From positions 598,102 to 662,101 of the forward strand of contig NZ_JH976434.1 of the NCBI RefSeq assembly GCF_000306965.1: a stretch of 64,000 bases of DNA, given 5' to 3'. Below are positions 53,019 through 62,228 of this stretch, one piece after another; positions within the stretch are counted from its first letter, which is position 1, and the number at the start of each line of letters is the position of its first letter. The notes beneath the pieces are model-generated. The model did no database searches. It was not told the DNA's origin and saw nothing but the letters and a program-made list of their open reading frames with translations. The DNA comes from Amphibacillus jilinensis Y1 (GTDB lineage: Bacteria; Bacillota; Bacilli; Bacillales; Amphibacillaceae). The position numbers and the translations under genes were made by a program.

Positions 53019-55547
53019 TTAATCAACTATAAATTCCTTTACCCTATTAATATGCGTTTTATAGCTAAAATTATTTTCAATTAATTTTTCAGCTTTCTTT
53101 ACTTGTTCGTTATAATATTTAGGATTAGAAATTAAGTTGTCTAGTTCTTGCTGTAAATTACTTGGTGTAGAATAAATCGCGGCATCTCCAAATAATATAT
53201 TGTATTGAGGTGGTAAGATGACTGGTTTACCACAAGCCATTGCTTCTATAATTACCCTACCAAATGATTCAATCCAAGCACTATGCGTATAATAGACAAA
53301 TACATCTATTTTATCAAGGAATTCTTTTGGACTGATCTCATCAAATTCATATACTACCCAATTATCCGGTAATTCACCAAGCATTTCTTTTGGAACAGAA
53401 GCTCCACCAAGCACATAAACTTTGTATTTCGGAGTGTTTGGATATACTTGAATTAACGCTTCTCTTGACTCTGGCCATTTCACTTTTTGCCCGCGCGAAT
53501 GTCTGCCTATAATGATTGGGCTATTAATTGATGGGGTATCTGGGCTACTATTTCTCCACTCATTAACATCTATGATATTAGACCAATCAGTATCAGATAA
53601 CTCTATCGTCTTCAAATCCTCGATATGATATTCAATTAACGCATTTCTAACTAATGGTCCAATAGGGTACCATTTAGCTTTTTTACCAAAATAATCTTTT
53701 ATACGTTGGTTGCAAACTGGGATATCATAACGCTTTTCTTTATTGTCACTATAGTCACTCATCGGTGTTTGATTAATAATAGCAACTATCTTATTTGGCA
53801 TTATATCCGGTATATATTTTTGATTTACTTGCAATATAGGAGGGTATCTTAATATAAGTAAATCACAAGTAACATGTTCCCCATATACTATGAGTTCAAC
53901 CATCCCTGAATTTATAAGTTCTCTTACTTCTGGATTAATTTTTTTCTTTGGCGAATAGTCATAACGCGCAATTTGCACAATCGCTGTCTTTAATCCTACT
54001 TCAAGCTGAGCTTTAATCTCTTCAATACTTGATTTGGTCGATCCACCATCAAGCCTAAAATCCGAACCTATAATAACATCGAAATGGCGTTGTTTTTTAT
54101 TATCTATTTCTCTAACTGGACGCATGGGTTCAGGTATAGCAAAAGGACGCTTAACTAGTGGATAATTATACTTTAAGTCTTCCGTTGCGTTATGGTGCTG
54201 CGTCTGTGCTTCAAGATATTCTTTCCTTGCCCCCATAAAAAAGTTTGGGAAACCAAATGCTGAATTTCCAGTTAATGAATTAGAGGAATATCTTTGAAAT
54301 GAAAGCGGTCCTGATTCTAACAAGACAATACTATTCTCCCCAAATACTTTTTTTATACGTTTTATAAATTCTGAATCTGCTCCAAATCTAACACTATCCC
54401 AGTATCCTAATTTGCCTAATACTTTTTCTCTTCTAAACATAAAAGAAGACATATTACTAAAAATATATGTTCCTAACTTACCTCTACGATTAAAAAATAA
54501 ATTGTCCGATGCTCTAGCTTGTTGTGATGTATTTCCTATAATTTTTGGATTCTTAACTAGATGCTGAACTTGTTTCTCTATTTTTTCGGGATGGGACCAA
54601 TCATCCGCGTCATTAATCGTAACAAATTCCCCAGTAGCTATGTTAAGAGCTTCATTTCTTGCCACATAAGGACCACTATTTTCTGTTAATTTTAAAAATT
54701 TAATTCTAGCATCCGATTCTTGGTATTTCTCAATAATCTCCGCCGTACGATCAGAGCTACAATCATCAACAACAATAATCTCAAGGTTCTCCCAAGTCTG
54801 ATTTTGAATTGAAGTAATAGAGGTATGAATAACATCTTCAGCGTTATAAACAGGCATTATCACAGTAACCTTTAGTTTGTCTTCTATCATTTTAAGGTTA
54901 GATTTCTCAACTTTTAACAGATCATAAGGAGCCTGTTCTGTATTCATTTCTTTAAGCGTAACAGGTGCTATATTATAATATGCCATAGCTTGATTAATTT
55001 CATTTATTCGAATGGATAGATCTGTTTTGGTATTAGCATTCGTCAAATACAGGTCCGGATGTGTATAACTTTTTAGCATTTTATTCAGTAAAGAAATGGC
55101 GGTTTTTTCCTCACCAAGTAACAAAAAACTTTCAACCTCTAAGATCACAATTTGTTTTTTAAATTCTTTATCAACTAATCCTTTTTTGACACGTTGTAAA
55201 TAATCTATACATTTACGTGCGTCTTCTTTAGTTTGTTGATTAGCATGCCAGACTGCCAATTCTAATGCAATTGTTCTTTTAAAATGCTTATCATGACTTT
55301 CTTCATAAGCCAATAGTAGCTCCTTATATGCCTGCTCTGTAAATCCGAGATTATTTAATTTATATCTCAATAAATCAATTTTTCTATATGCCTTATGTAC
55401 GTTACCTTTACTAATAGCATTTTTAACCTTACTTTTTATTTTTCTTGGTAAAATAGACAATAATAGCTTCTTGAATCGTGTAGTAAAGAGATTATTAATT
55501 GTCCAATATAAGATATCAGATAAATATTGTTTCATTATTTTAACCAT
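53019..55547 (-). CDS. Bifunctional-looking glycosyltransferase (GT2 plus GT4-like)
   Basis: An 842-residue protein with three parts. Residues 1-~225 are basic and helical with TPR-like spacing. Residues ~227-450 form a GT2 domain: VTVIMPVYNAEDVI, EIIVVDDCSSD and the metal-binding TINDADDWSHP. Residues ~490-842 form a GT-B-like domain with VLGGASVPKEM and an EX7E region WIESFGRVIIEAMACGKPVI. The order resembles large wall-polymer transferases of Gram-positive bacteria that add two sugars in turn. GAGGTG lies 8 bases before the ATG. No signal peptide is present, so it acts in the cytoplasm. Confidence 0.87.
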   Translation of the reverse strand: MVKIMKQYLSDILYWTINNLFTTRFKKLLLSILPRKIKSKVKNAISKGNVHKAYRKIDLLRYKLNNLGFTEQAYKELLLAYEESHDKHFKRTIALELAVWHANQQTKEDARKCIDYLQRVKKGLVDKEFKKQIVILEVESFLLLGEEKTAISLLNKMLKSYTHPDLYLTNANTKTDLSIRINEINQAMAYYNIAPVTLKEMNTEQAPYDLLKVEKSNLKMIEDKLKVTVIMPVYNAEDVIHTSITSIQNQTWENLEIIVVDDCSSDRTAEIIEKYQESDARIKFLKLTENSGPYVARNEALNIATGEFVTINDADDWSHPEKIEKQVQHLVKNPKIIGNTSQQARASDNLFFNRRGKLGTYIFSNMSSFMFRREKVLGKLGYWDSVRFGADSEFIKRIKKVFGENSIVLLESGPLSFQRYSSNSLTGNSAFGFPNFFMGARKEYLEAQTQHHNATEDLKYNYPLVKRPFAIPEPMRPVREIDNKKQRHFDVIIGSDFRLDGGSTKSSIEEIKAQLEVGLKTAIVQIARYDYSPKKKINPEVRELINSGMVELIVYGEHVTCDLLILRYPPILQVNQKYIPDIMPNKIVAIINQTPMSDYSDNKEKRYDIPVCNQRIKDYFGKKAKWYPIGPLVRNALIEYHIEDLKTIELSDTDWSNIIDVNEWRNSSPDTPSINSPIIIGRHSRGQKVKWPESREALIQVYPNTPKYKVYVLGGASVPKEMLGELPDNWVVYEFDEISPKEFLDKIDVFVYYTHSAWIESFGRVIIEAMACGKPVILPPQYNILFGDAAIYSTPSNLQQELDNLISNPKYYNEQVKKAEKLIENNFSYKTHINRVKEFIVD

Positions 55548-55676
55548 TAATTGTGCACCTCATGTGAAATAATAATATTAATTTAAGTTATTGTCACCAA
55601 TAAATATTTATCAATAACACAACCTAGATTTCTTTATAATAACATATTTCCCACATAAAATTAAATCTTTATATAA

Positions 55677-55726
55677 AATAAAAAACTCAAACAAAATACA
55701 CTAAAACATGTATTTTTGCTTGAGTT
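55677..55726 (-). terminator. Terminator of the glucosaminidase gene
   Basis: AACTCAA and TTGAGTT close a stem that continues, after one mismatch, with CAAAATACA and TGTATTTTTG. The minus strand continues with TTTTTTATTTT. It lies 22 bases after the stop at 55748. Confidence 0.85.
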
Positions 55727-55747
55727 AAGTTGAAATTCAGTCTACAT

Positions 55748-58700
55748 TTATCTGTAGTTTACAACATCAAATCTTAATACTGGATTTGATACCTGATTAT
55801 ACAATGACTTAATATTTTGTGTTTGTTTTACAGCCCAACCTATATCCGTTGCATATTGAGGATAAAAATTAGGATTTTGTAAATGAGGATACTTATAATT
55901 CCATCGCATTTTGTAGAGCGTATTTTGTCCTCTAGCAAAATAACTATCGGAAATAAATGCTGATCCTCCTATTATTGCTTCTCGAGGTGTGAACCAACCA
56001 GCATTATAAGCATATATTGCACCTAATCGATTCGGATCCGCATCCGCTGCCCCAATTCCAAACATATTATATGTTGTACGTATATTCGATAAATCACTTC
56101 TGTTACTGGAATTCACTAATTCTAGATTTCCATCTTTGTTCCGTCCAACTTCTATACCAGAGGCTAATCGAGATGATCCATTGCCTGTTTCTAATATGGC
56201 ATGAGATATTAAATAAATTTCATTAACACCATTAGTTTTTGCAGCATCAATAAAACTTTGACCTTGACCATCTAATGTCCCTTTACCACGAAGTACAGGA
56301 TTAATCTGTGTAGCTGATAACCCGGCTGGTTGATCCAACACTAGATGTTGGTATATATCATTTCTTGTTGGATCTAAATACTCAAGAACAGCTGCTTGAC
56401 TTGCATGATGGAATAAACCACTTGCACTGTAAACGACATCAAGCCAATCACCAGTTTGACCTACTACACTAACACTTTGACCATTTGATAATGTCCCAAT
56501 GACTTTCGAGTTTGAACTTGGTTTACTTCTAACATTAAGTGAACTCCATTCACTAACTCTCACAGTGCCATTATTAATATAATCTTTATGAACGTAGCCT
56601 CTTGGCGTCGTCGTTTGAGGTGATTTATTTAACTGATCTTGAACAGCAGAAGATAGTGTTATGTCATATGTTGTATAGGTTAAATATTCGTACCCTGATT
56701 CGACTAATTCTGCAACTTTATTACGTGTCACTTCATCAGCTATCCCAGTAACTCTTAAATTAAAGTCCTTTTGAAATTGAATAACAGCTGCTTCAGTAGA
56801 TGGACCATAGGTGTAAGTTATATTACTAGAAACTAAGTAACCTATCTTTGCTAGATCCACTTTGAAGTTATAAATATTTTCACCTAAGTTCCCTCGTTGA
56901 TAAGGTGAGTAATAGGTTTCATCAATTTTTTGCAACGTAAGGTTATTTGCAATCCCTGTCACTGCTAATCCAAAATATTCTTGAAATGCTTTCACTGCAG
57001 CTTCTGTTTGTGGACCATAGTTAGAGTTCGGATTCTGAGTAATGAAGAAACCAATCTTATTTAACTTTAACTTCATCTCATAAACCGCTTGATTGTTTGA
57101 ACCTGGCCCTAAAGTCGATGCTAATAACTCATTGATCTTCGCCAACGTCACTTCATCGATAATTCCATTGACGACAAGACCATAATGCCGTTGGAAGTTC
57201 TTCACTTCCTCTTCTGTCGTTGGACCGAAAGTAAAGGTCGGGTTATTCGATACGGAGAAGCCAAGTTTATTAAGATCTAATTTAAGATCTCGAATTTCCC
57301 CACTCATATTTCCTCTTTGATAAGGCGAGTTATAGGTCGCTTCAATCTTTTCTAACGTTTGATTATCTGCAATCCCCGTCACCGACAAACCAAAGTACTC
57401 TTGGAATGCTTTGACCGCTGCTTCTGTTTGTGAACCATAGTTAGCATTCGGATTTTCTGTAATGAAGAAGCCGATCTTATTTAATTTTAACTTCATCTCA
57501 TAAACCGCTTGATTATTCGATCCTGGCATCAAAGTTTCATCTAGTAGCTCATTGATCTTTGCCAATGTCACTTCATCGATTATCCCATTGACCACAAGAC
57601 CATAATGGCGCTGGAAGTTCTTCACTTCCTCTTCTGTCGTTGGACCGAAAGTAAAGGTCGGGTTATTCGATACAGAGAAGCCAAGTTTGTTAAGATCTAA
57701 TTTAAGATCTCGAATCTCTCCACTCATATTTCCTCTTTGATATGGCGAATTATAGGTCGCTTCAATCTTTTCTAACGTTGCTTCATCTGCTGTGCCCGTC
57801 ACTGACAAACCGAAATACTCTTGGAACGCTTTGACTGCGGCTTCTGTTTGTGGACCATAATTAGCGTTCGGATTTTCTGTGATAAAAAAGCCGATCTTGT
57901 TTAGCTTAAGCTTCATCTCACGCACATCTTGTCGATATAATCCAGGCCCCATGGGGGCTTCTAACAGCTCATTGATCTTTGCCAATGTCACTTCATCGAT
58001 TATCCCATTGACCACAAGACCATAATGGCGCTGGAAGTTCTTCACTTCCTCTTCTGTCGTTGGACCGAAAGTAAAGGTCGGGTTATTCGATACAGAGAAG
58101 CCAAGTTTGTTAAGATCTAATTTAAGATCTCGAATCTCTCCACTCATATTTCCTCTTTGATATGGGGAGTTATAGCTCGCTTCTACTTTTTGAATGGTTG
58201 CTTCATCTGCTACACCTGTCACTGCTAGTCCAAAATAGTCTTGAAACTCTCGAACGGTTGCCTCTGTAGACGGACCATAGGTATATGTTGGATTACTTGA
58301 TACACCAAACCCTATTTCGGCCAACATTAATTTAAAGTCTAGAATTTCTTGACCAACATCGCCTCGCTTGTATTCTCGACTAGTTGAAGCAACACTCATT
58401 GAGAAACTATCAGCTTCCTCATCCGATTCATTTTTCTGTTCGGAATCTTCACTTTGTTCTGAAGTTTCTTCTCTCTCCTCTTCAGACTGGCTGTTTACAG
58501 CTTCTTTTTGTTGATCCTCTTTTTCTGATGCATCAGCCTCAGTGCCTTCTTTATCCTCACTTAATTCATCAGATTGCTGATTCCCTTTATCAACAGACAC
58601 CTCTTCTTCATCCGCCTCTTCTGAATCAATCGACCCAGACGAATCTACCTGTTCACTCTTGCCTTCCTCATCAATACTATTGCCATATACGGCAATATTT

Positions 58701-58759
58701 GATAGTGGGAAAGCCATAAATAACATAAATATTACAGTTAATACAAACCCTTTTTTGAT
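55748..58759 (-). CDS. Secreted glucosaminidase with peptidoglycan-binding repeats; AUC start
   Basis: A 1003-residue autolysin. After a signal peptide (KKG, then a hydrophobic run to NIAVYG) comes an acidic Glu/Ser-rich linker to ~residue 125. Eight PG_binding_1-type repeats of ~70 residues follow (130-690), then an SH3-like domain (~723-786, SLNVRSKPSSNSKVIGTLSN) and a C-terminal glucosaminidase domain (~793-996, LISHAILETGNGSSRLASG, LytD/FlgJ group). The start is placed at AUC (58759): GGGAGGGG lies 6 bases upstream and the promoter -10 (58785-58790) lies inside the longer ATG-started frame. The first ATG downstream (58726) would cut into the signal peptide. Confidence 0.85.
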   Translation of the reverse strand: MKKGFVLTVIFMLFMAFPLSNIAVYGNSIDEEGKSEQVDSSGSIDSEEADEEEVSVDKGNQQSDELSEDKEGTEADASEKEDQQKEAVNSQSEEEREETSEQSEDSEQKNESDEEADSFSMSVASTSREYKRGDVGQEILDFKLMLAEIGFGVSSNPTYTYGPSTEATVREFQDYFGLAVTGVADEATIQKVEASYNSPYQRGNMSGEIRDLKLDLNKLGFSVSNNPTFTFGPTTEEEVKNFQRHYGLVVNGIIDEVTLAKINELLEAPMGPGLYRQDVREMKLKLNKIGFFITENPNANYGPQTEAAVKAFQEYFGLSVTGTADEATLEKIEATYNSPYQRGNMSGEIRDLKLDLNKLGFSVSNNPTFTFGPTTEEEVKNFQRHYGLVVNGIIDEVTLAKINELLDETLMPGSNNQAVYEMKLKLNKIGFFITENPNANYGSQTEAAVKAFQEYFGLSVTGIADNQTLEKIEATYNSPYQRGNMSGEIRDLKLDLNKLGFSVSNNPTFTFGPTTEEEVKNFQRHYGLVVNGIIDEVTLAKINELLASTLGPGSNNQAVYEMKLKLNKIGFFITQNPNSNYGPQTEAAVKAFQEYFGLAVTGIANNLTLQKIDETYYSPYQRGNLGENIYNFKVDLAKIGYLVSSNITYTYGPSTEAAVIQFQKDFNLRVTGIADEVTRNKVAELVESGYEYLTYTTYDITLSSAVQDQLNKSPQTTTPRGYVHKDYINNGTVRVSEWSSLNVRSKPSSNSKVIGTLSNGQSVSVVGQTGDWLDVVYSASGLFHHASQAAVLEYLDPTRNDIYQHLVLDQPAGLSATQINPVLRGKGTLDGQGQSFIDAAKTNGVNEIYLISHAILETGNGSSRLASGIEVGRNKDGNLELVNSSNRSDLSNIRTTYNMFGIGAADADPNRLGAIYAYNAGWFTPREAIIGGSAFISDSYFARGQNTLYKMRWNYKYPHLQNPNFYPQYATDIGWAVKQTQNIKSLYNQVSNPVLRFDVVNYR
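57100..58160 (-). repeat. Near-identical 420-bp repeats inside the glucosaminidase gene
   Basis: A block anchored at 57219, 57639 and 58059 recurs with a period of exactly 420 bases (two peptidoglycan-binding repeats, 140 residues). The sequences differ at only a few positions and also match the repeats in the amidase gene at 60370-61450. Such blocks can collapse in assembly and favour recombination. Confidence 0.9.
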
Positions 58760-58784
58760 CTTTTTCCCCTCCCTTCTCCCTATT

Positions 58785-58813
58785 ACTATACTAAACTGAA
58801 AATAGAAAGTTAA
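58785..58813 (-). promoter_or_regulatory. Promoter of the glucosaminidase gene
   Basis: On the minus strand TTAACT (58813-58808) is followed after 17 bases by TATAGT (58790-58785). Transcription would begin about 7 bases further, directly at the Shine-Dalgarno sequence, giving a leader of about 20 bases. An identical arrangement precedes the amidase gene. Confidence 0.7.
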
Positions 58814-58890
58814 TAGTAAAATAGTATGATATACATTCATTTCTATAATTCTTAGTATAAAGTCACTCTTTTTCACTAAATCATTTTGTA

Positions 58891-58938
58891 ATCAAAAAAA
58901 ACTATTTAAAACTCTGTAATCAGAATTTTAAATAGTTT
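58891..58938 (-). terminator. Terminator of the amidase gene
   Basis: AAACTATTTAAAA (58899-58911) pairs perfectly with TTTTAAATAGTTT (58926-58938); the minus strand continues with a run of T. It lies 49 bases after the amidase stop. Confidence 0.88.
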
Positions 58939-58986
58939 GATCTTTTATTCGCATACTAACAAGTCAGCAAAATTTATTAGATGGAC

Positions 58987-61900
58987 TTATTTTCTTTGTA
59001 AATTAAATGATTCGGCTATAGCTTCTGCTGTTATAACACCTAACCATTCTCTATAAGCTCTATCCCTTAATAACTCATTGTCAGCCTGATTGTCAATGAA
59101 TAAAAATTCTAGTAAGATAGCTGGCATATTTGTATTGCGCAACACACTAAAATCGGCTCTTTTCATACCTCGATCATGCACGCCCATCTCACCAATAATA
59201 TAACTGTGAATATTTTCTTGATGTCTAACCGTTGTTGAAGAAACATTACCATTAAATATAAATGACTCAAAGCCACGAGCCTGGCCATTATGTGCATTGG
59301 TATGGACACTGACAAAGTAATCAGCTTCCCAAGCGTTTGCCATTTGTGAACGTTCTTTTAGAGCCAATGTTGTATCGGTAGTTCTTGATAATCTCACATC
59401 CACAAATTGATACCTTTCTTCTAAATAAGAGGCGGCACTCAATGAGATATCTAAAGCTAGATCTTTCTCTTTTAAGCCAAAACCAATTCCTCCAGGATCA
59501 GTTCCCCCATGTCCAGGGTCAATGAATATCTTGATTGAGTTACTATTATATGCATTTGTTAGAACATCAATAGTTATCTGATCTAAAATACCACTCACAG
59601 GTAAATGATTATCTTTTTGATACTCTTTCACTCTACGTTCAGTATTGTCTCCAAAGTAATCATTATTTACAGATAGACCATCATATCCCAAGACATTAAG
59701 CATTTCTTTATATTGAGGTAAACTGCTATGACTCTTACCATTTTGCAACGGGCTATTTAGAAGTTCTTCTATTCGATTTAAGGTTACAGGATCTGCTATA
59801 CCATTTACAACTAACCCATAGTGATTTTGGAAATCTTTAACGTGTTTTTCGGTATCAGGACCGTAATTGTTAGGATAATTCATCCCTACTGGAAAACCTA
59901 ACTTATTTAGTTGAGCTTTTAATTGGTGAACATCCCCATCTGACTGTCCTAATCGAAATGGACTGTTGACGATTGAATTTAACATATCTAGAGTAATCGT
60001 ATCAGCTATACCACTATTCCTTAAGCCATAGTATTCTTGAAATGCCTTCACCGTAGCTTCAGTTCCTGGTCCATAATCATTAGGATAATCCATAGACACA
60101 CTAAATCCAATCTGGTTTAAAGAGGATTTTAAATCTCCAACCCCATTATGGCTTTGTCCCCTTCGAAGAGCATTATTTAGCTCATAATCTAAAGTCTCAA
60201 TCGTTTGATCATCAGCTATTCCCGTCACCGACAGGCCAAAATACTCTTGGAATGCCTTTACTGCGGCTTCTGTTTGTGGACCATAATTATAGTCTGGATT
60301 TTTTACACCAAGAAAGCCTAACTCATTAAGCTTTAATTTCATCTCATAAACATCTCGTCGATATAATCCTGGCTCCAATGGTGCTGCTAATAATTCACTG
60401 ATCTTTGCCAATGTCACTTCATCGATTATCCCATTGACGACAAGACCATAATGCCGTTGGAAGTTCTTCACTTCTTCTTCTGTCGTTGGACCGAAAGTAA
60501 AGGTCGGGTTATTCGATACAGAGAAGCCAAGTTTGTTAAGATCTAATTTAAGATCTCGAATCTCTCCACTCATATTTCCTCTTTGATAAGGCGAGTTATA
60601 GGTCGCTTCAATCTTTTCTAACGTGGCTTCATCTGCTGTGCCCGTCGCTGACAAGCCGAAATACTCTTGGAATGCTTTGACTGCGGCTTCTGTTTGTGAA
60701 CCATAGTTAGCATTCGGATTTTCTGTAATGAAGAAGCCGATCTTATTTAATCTTAGCTTCATCTCATAAACCGCTTGATTATTTGAACCTGGAATTAAAG
60801 CTCCACCTAACGATTCCTTTAGCTTATTGATCTTTGCCAATGTCACCTCATCGATTATCCCATTGACCACAAGACCATAATGGCGCTGGAAGTTCTTCAC
60901 TTCCTCTTCTGTCGTTGGGCCAAAAGTAAAGGTCGGGTTATTCGATACAGAGAAGCCAAGTTTGTTAAGATCTAATTTAAGATCTCGAATCTCTCCACTC
61001 ATATTTCCTCTTTGATATGGCGAGTTATAGGTCGCTTCAATCTTTTCTAACGTTGCTTCATCTGCTGTGCCCGTCACTGACAAACCGAAATACTCTTGGA
61101 ACGCTTTGACTGCGGCTTCTGTTTGTGGACCATAATTAGCGTTCGGATTTTCTGTGATAAAAAAGCCGATCTTGTTTAGCTTAAGCTTCATCTCGTAAAC
61201 GGCTTGATTATTTGAGCCCGGAGTTAAAGCACCATCTAATGATTCCTTTAGCTCATTGATCTTTGCCAATGTCACTTCATCGATTATCCCATTGACCACA
61301 AGACCATAATGGCGCTGGAAGTTCTTCACTTCCTCTTCTGTCGTTGGACCGAAAGTAAAGGTCGGGTTATTCGATACAGAGAAGCCAAGTTTGTTAAGAT
61401 CTAATTTAAGATCTCGAATCTCTCCACTCATATTTCCTCTTTGATATGGGGAGTTATAGCTCGCTTCTACTTTTTGAATGGTTGCTTCATCTGCTACACC
61501 TGTCACTGTTAATCCAAAATAGTCTTGAAACTCTCGAACGGTTGCTTCTGTAGACGGACCATAGGTATATGTTGGATTACTTGATACACCAAACCCTATT
61601 TTGGCCAACATTACTTTAAAGTCTAGAATTTCTTGACCAACATCGCCTCGCTTGTATTCTCGACTAGTTGAAGCAACACTCATTGAGAAACTATCAGCTT
61701 CCTCATCCGATTCATTTTTCTGTTCGGAATCTTCACTTTGTTCTGAAGTTTCTTCTCTCTCCTCTTCAGACTGGCTGTTTACAGCTTCTTTTTGTTGATC
61801 CTCTTTTTCTGATGCATCAGCCTCAGTGCCTTCTTTATCAGCAGACACCTCTTCTGAATCAATCGACCCAGACGAATTTACCTGTTCGCTCTTGCCTTCT

Positions 61901-61992
61901 TCATCAATACTATTGCCGTATACGGCAATATTTGATAGTGGGGAAGCCATAAATAACATAAATATTACAGTTAATACAAACCCTTTTTTGAT
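58987..61992 (-). CDS. Secreted N-acetylmuramoyl-L-alanine amidase with peptidoglycan-binding repeats; AUC start
   Basis: A 1001-residue autolysin that cuts the bond between the glycan and the stem peptide. The signal peptide and acidic linker are almost identical to those of the gene at 55748. Ten PG_binding_1-type repeats occupy ~112-811; the first six nearly match the other protein, the last four are diverged. The Amidase_3 domain (821-1000) has the zinc ligands in DPGHGG, GLKEKD and SVHTNAH and the catalytic Glu in ILLEFLF. The start is AUC (61992): a TAG stop lies 13 codons upstream and no ATG, GTG or TTG stands between it and the ATG at 61959, which lies inside the signal peptide. Confidence 0.88.
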   Translation of the reverse strand: MKKGFVLTVIFMLFMASPLSNIAVYGNSIDEEGKSEQVNSSGSIDSEEVSADKEGTEADASEKEDQQKEAVNSQSEEEREETSEQSEDSEQKNESDEEADSFSMSVASTSREYKRGDVGQEILDFKVMLAKIGFGVSSNPTYTYGPSTEATVREFQDYFGLTVTGVADEATIQKVEASYNSPYQRGNMSGEIRDLKLDLNKLGFSVSNNPTFTFGPTTEEEVKNFQRHYGLVVNGIIDEVTLAKINELKESLDGALTPGSNNQAVYEMKLKLNKIGFFITENPNANYGPQTEAAVKAFQEYFGLSVTGTADEATLEKIEATYNSPYQRGNMSGEIRDLKLDLNKLGFSVSNNPTFTFGPTTEEEVKNFQRHYGLVVNGIIDEVTLAKINKLKESLGGALIPGSNNQAVYEMKLRLNKIGFFITENPNANYGSQTEAAVKAFQEYFGLSATGTADEATLEKIEATYNSPYQRGNMSGEIRDLKLDLNKLGFSVSNNPTFTFGPTTEEEVKNFQRHYGLVVNGIIDEVTLAKISELLAAPLEPGLYRRDVYEMKLKLNELGFLGVKNPDYNYGPQTEAAVKAFQEYFGLSVTGIADDQTIETLDYELNNALRRGQSHNGVGDLKSSLNQIGFSVSMDYPNDYGPGTEATVKAFQEYYGLRNSGIADTITLDMLNSIVNSPFRLGQSDGDVHQLKAQLNKLGFPVGMNYPNNYGPDTEKHVKDFQNHYGLVVNGIADPVTLNRIEELLNSPLQNGKSHSSLPQYKEMLNVLGYDGLSVNNDYFGDNTERRVKEYQKDNHLPVSGILDQITIDVLTNAYNSNSIKIFIDPGHGGTDPGGIGFGLKEKDLALDISLSAASYLEERYQFVDVRLSRTTDTTLALKERSQMANAWEADYFVSVHTNAHNGQARGFESFIFNGNVSSTTVRHQENIHSYIIGEMGVHDRGMKRADFSVLRNTNMPAILLEFLFIDNQADNELLRDRAYREWLGVITAEAIAESFNLQRK
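60370..61450 (-). repeat. Near-identical 429-bp repeats inside the amidase gene
   Basis: Anchors at 60485, 60914 and 61343 give a period of exactly 429 bases, 9 more than in the glucosaminidase gene because of an extra three residues (KES) at the domain joint. The three blocks are nearly identical to one another and to those at 57100-58160. Confidence 0.9.
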
Positions 61993-62017
61993 CTTTTTCC
62001 CCTCCCTTCTCCCTATT

Positions 62018-62046
62018 ACTATACTAAACTAAAAATAGAAAGTTAA
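62018..62046 (-). promoter_or_regulatory. Promoter of the amidase gene
   Basis: On the minus strand TTAACT (62046-62041), a 17-base spacer and TATAGT (62023-62018). It is the same sequence as the promoter at 58785-58813, followed by the same Shine-Dalgarno and AUC codon. Confidence 0.7.
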
Positions 62047-62055
62047 TAGTAAAAT

Positions 62056-62080
62056 AGTATGGTATCTAAGATACCATACT
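62056..62080. terminator. Perfect hairpin between racemase and amidase genes
   Basis: AGTATGGTATC and GATACCATACT form an 11-bp perfect inverted repeat with a 3-base loop. On the minus strand it is followed by ATTTTAC, a weak T tract, so it may end the racemase transcript; it lies just upstream of the amidase promoter. Confidence 0.5.
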
Positions 62081-62103
62081 ACTTTTTCATGAAACGGACC
62101 TTT

Positions 62104-62217
62104 AAATGAGTGGAAGTTTACGTTTTTCTTTCACTGATTGTTAGTTGAATTAATCAGGAGAGTAGCATCTAAATAGACGAGTACTACTCTCCGAACGTCT
62201 TATTACAGACGGTTATC
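62104..62217 (+). repeat. Dispersed structured intergenic element, copy C (114 bp)
   Basis: The compact copy contains AGTGGAAG pairing with CTTTCACT (one wobble pair), the shared CACTGATTGTTAGTTGAAT block, and GGAGAGTAG (62157-62165) pairing perfectly with CTACTCTCC (62184-62192). It ends in AGACGGTTATC as copy B does. Confidence 0.7.
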
Positions 62218-62228
62218 GTGAGAATAAA

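Noticed and set aside
58760..58876. N-terminal extension of the glucosaminidase from an ATG at 58876
   Set aside because: The extension contains the promoter and the Shine-Dalgarno sequence, and the twin gene has a stop codon in the same place.
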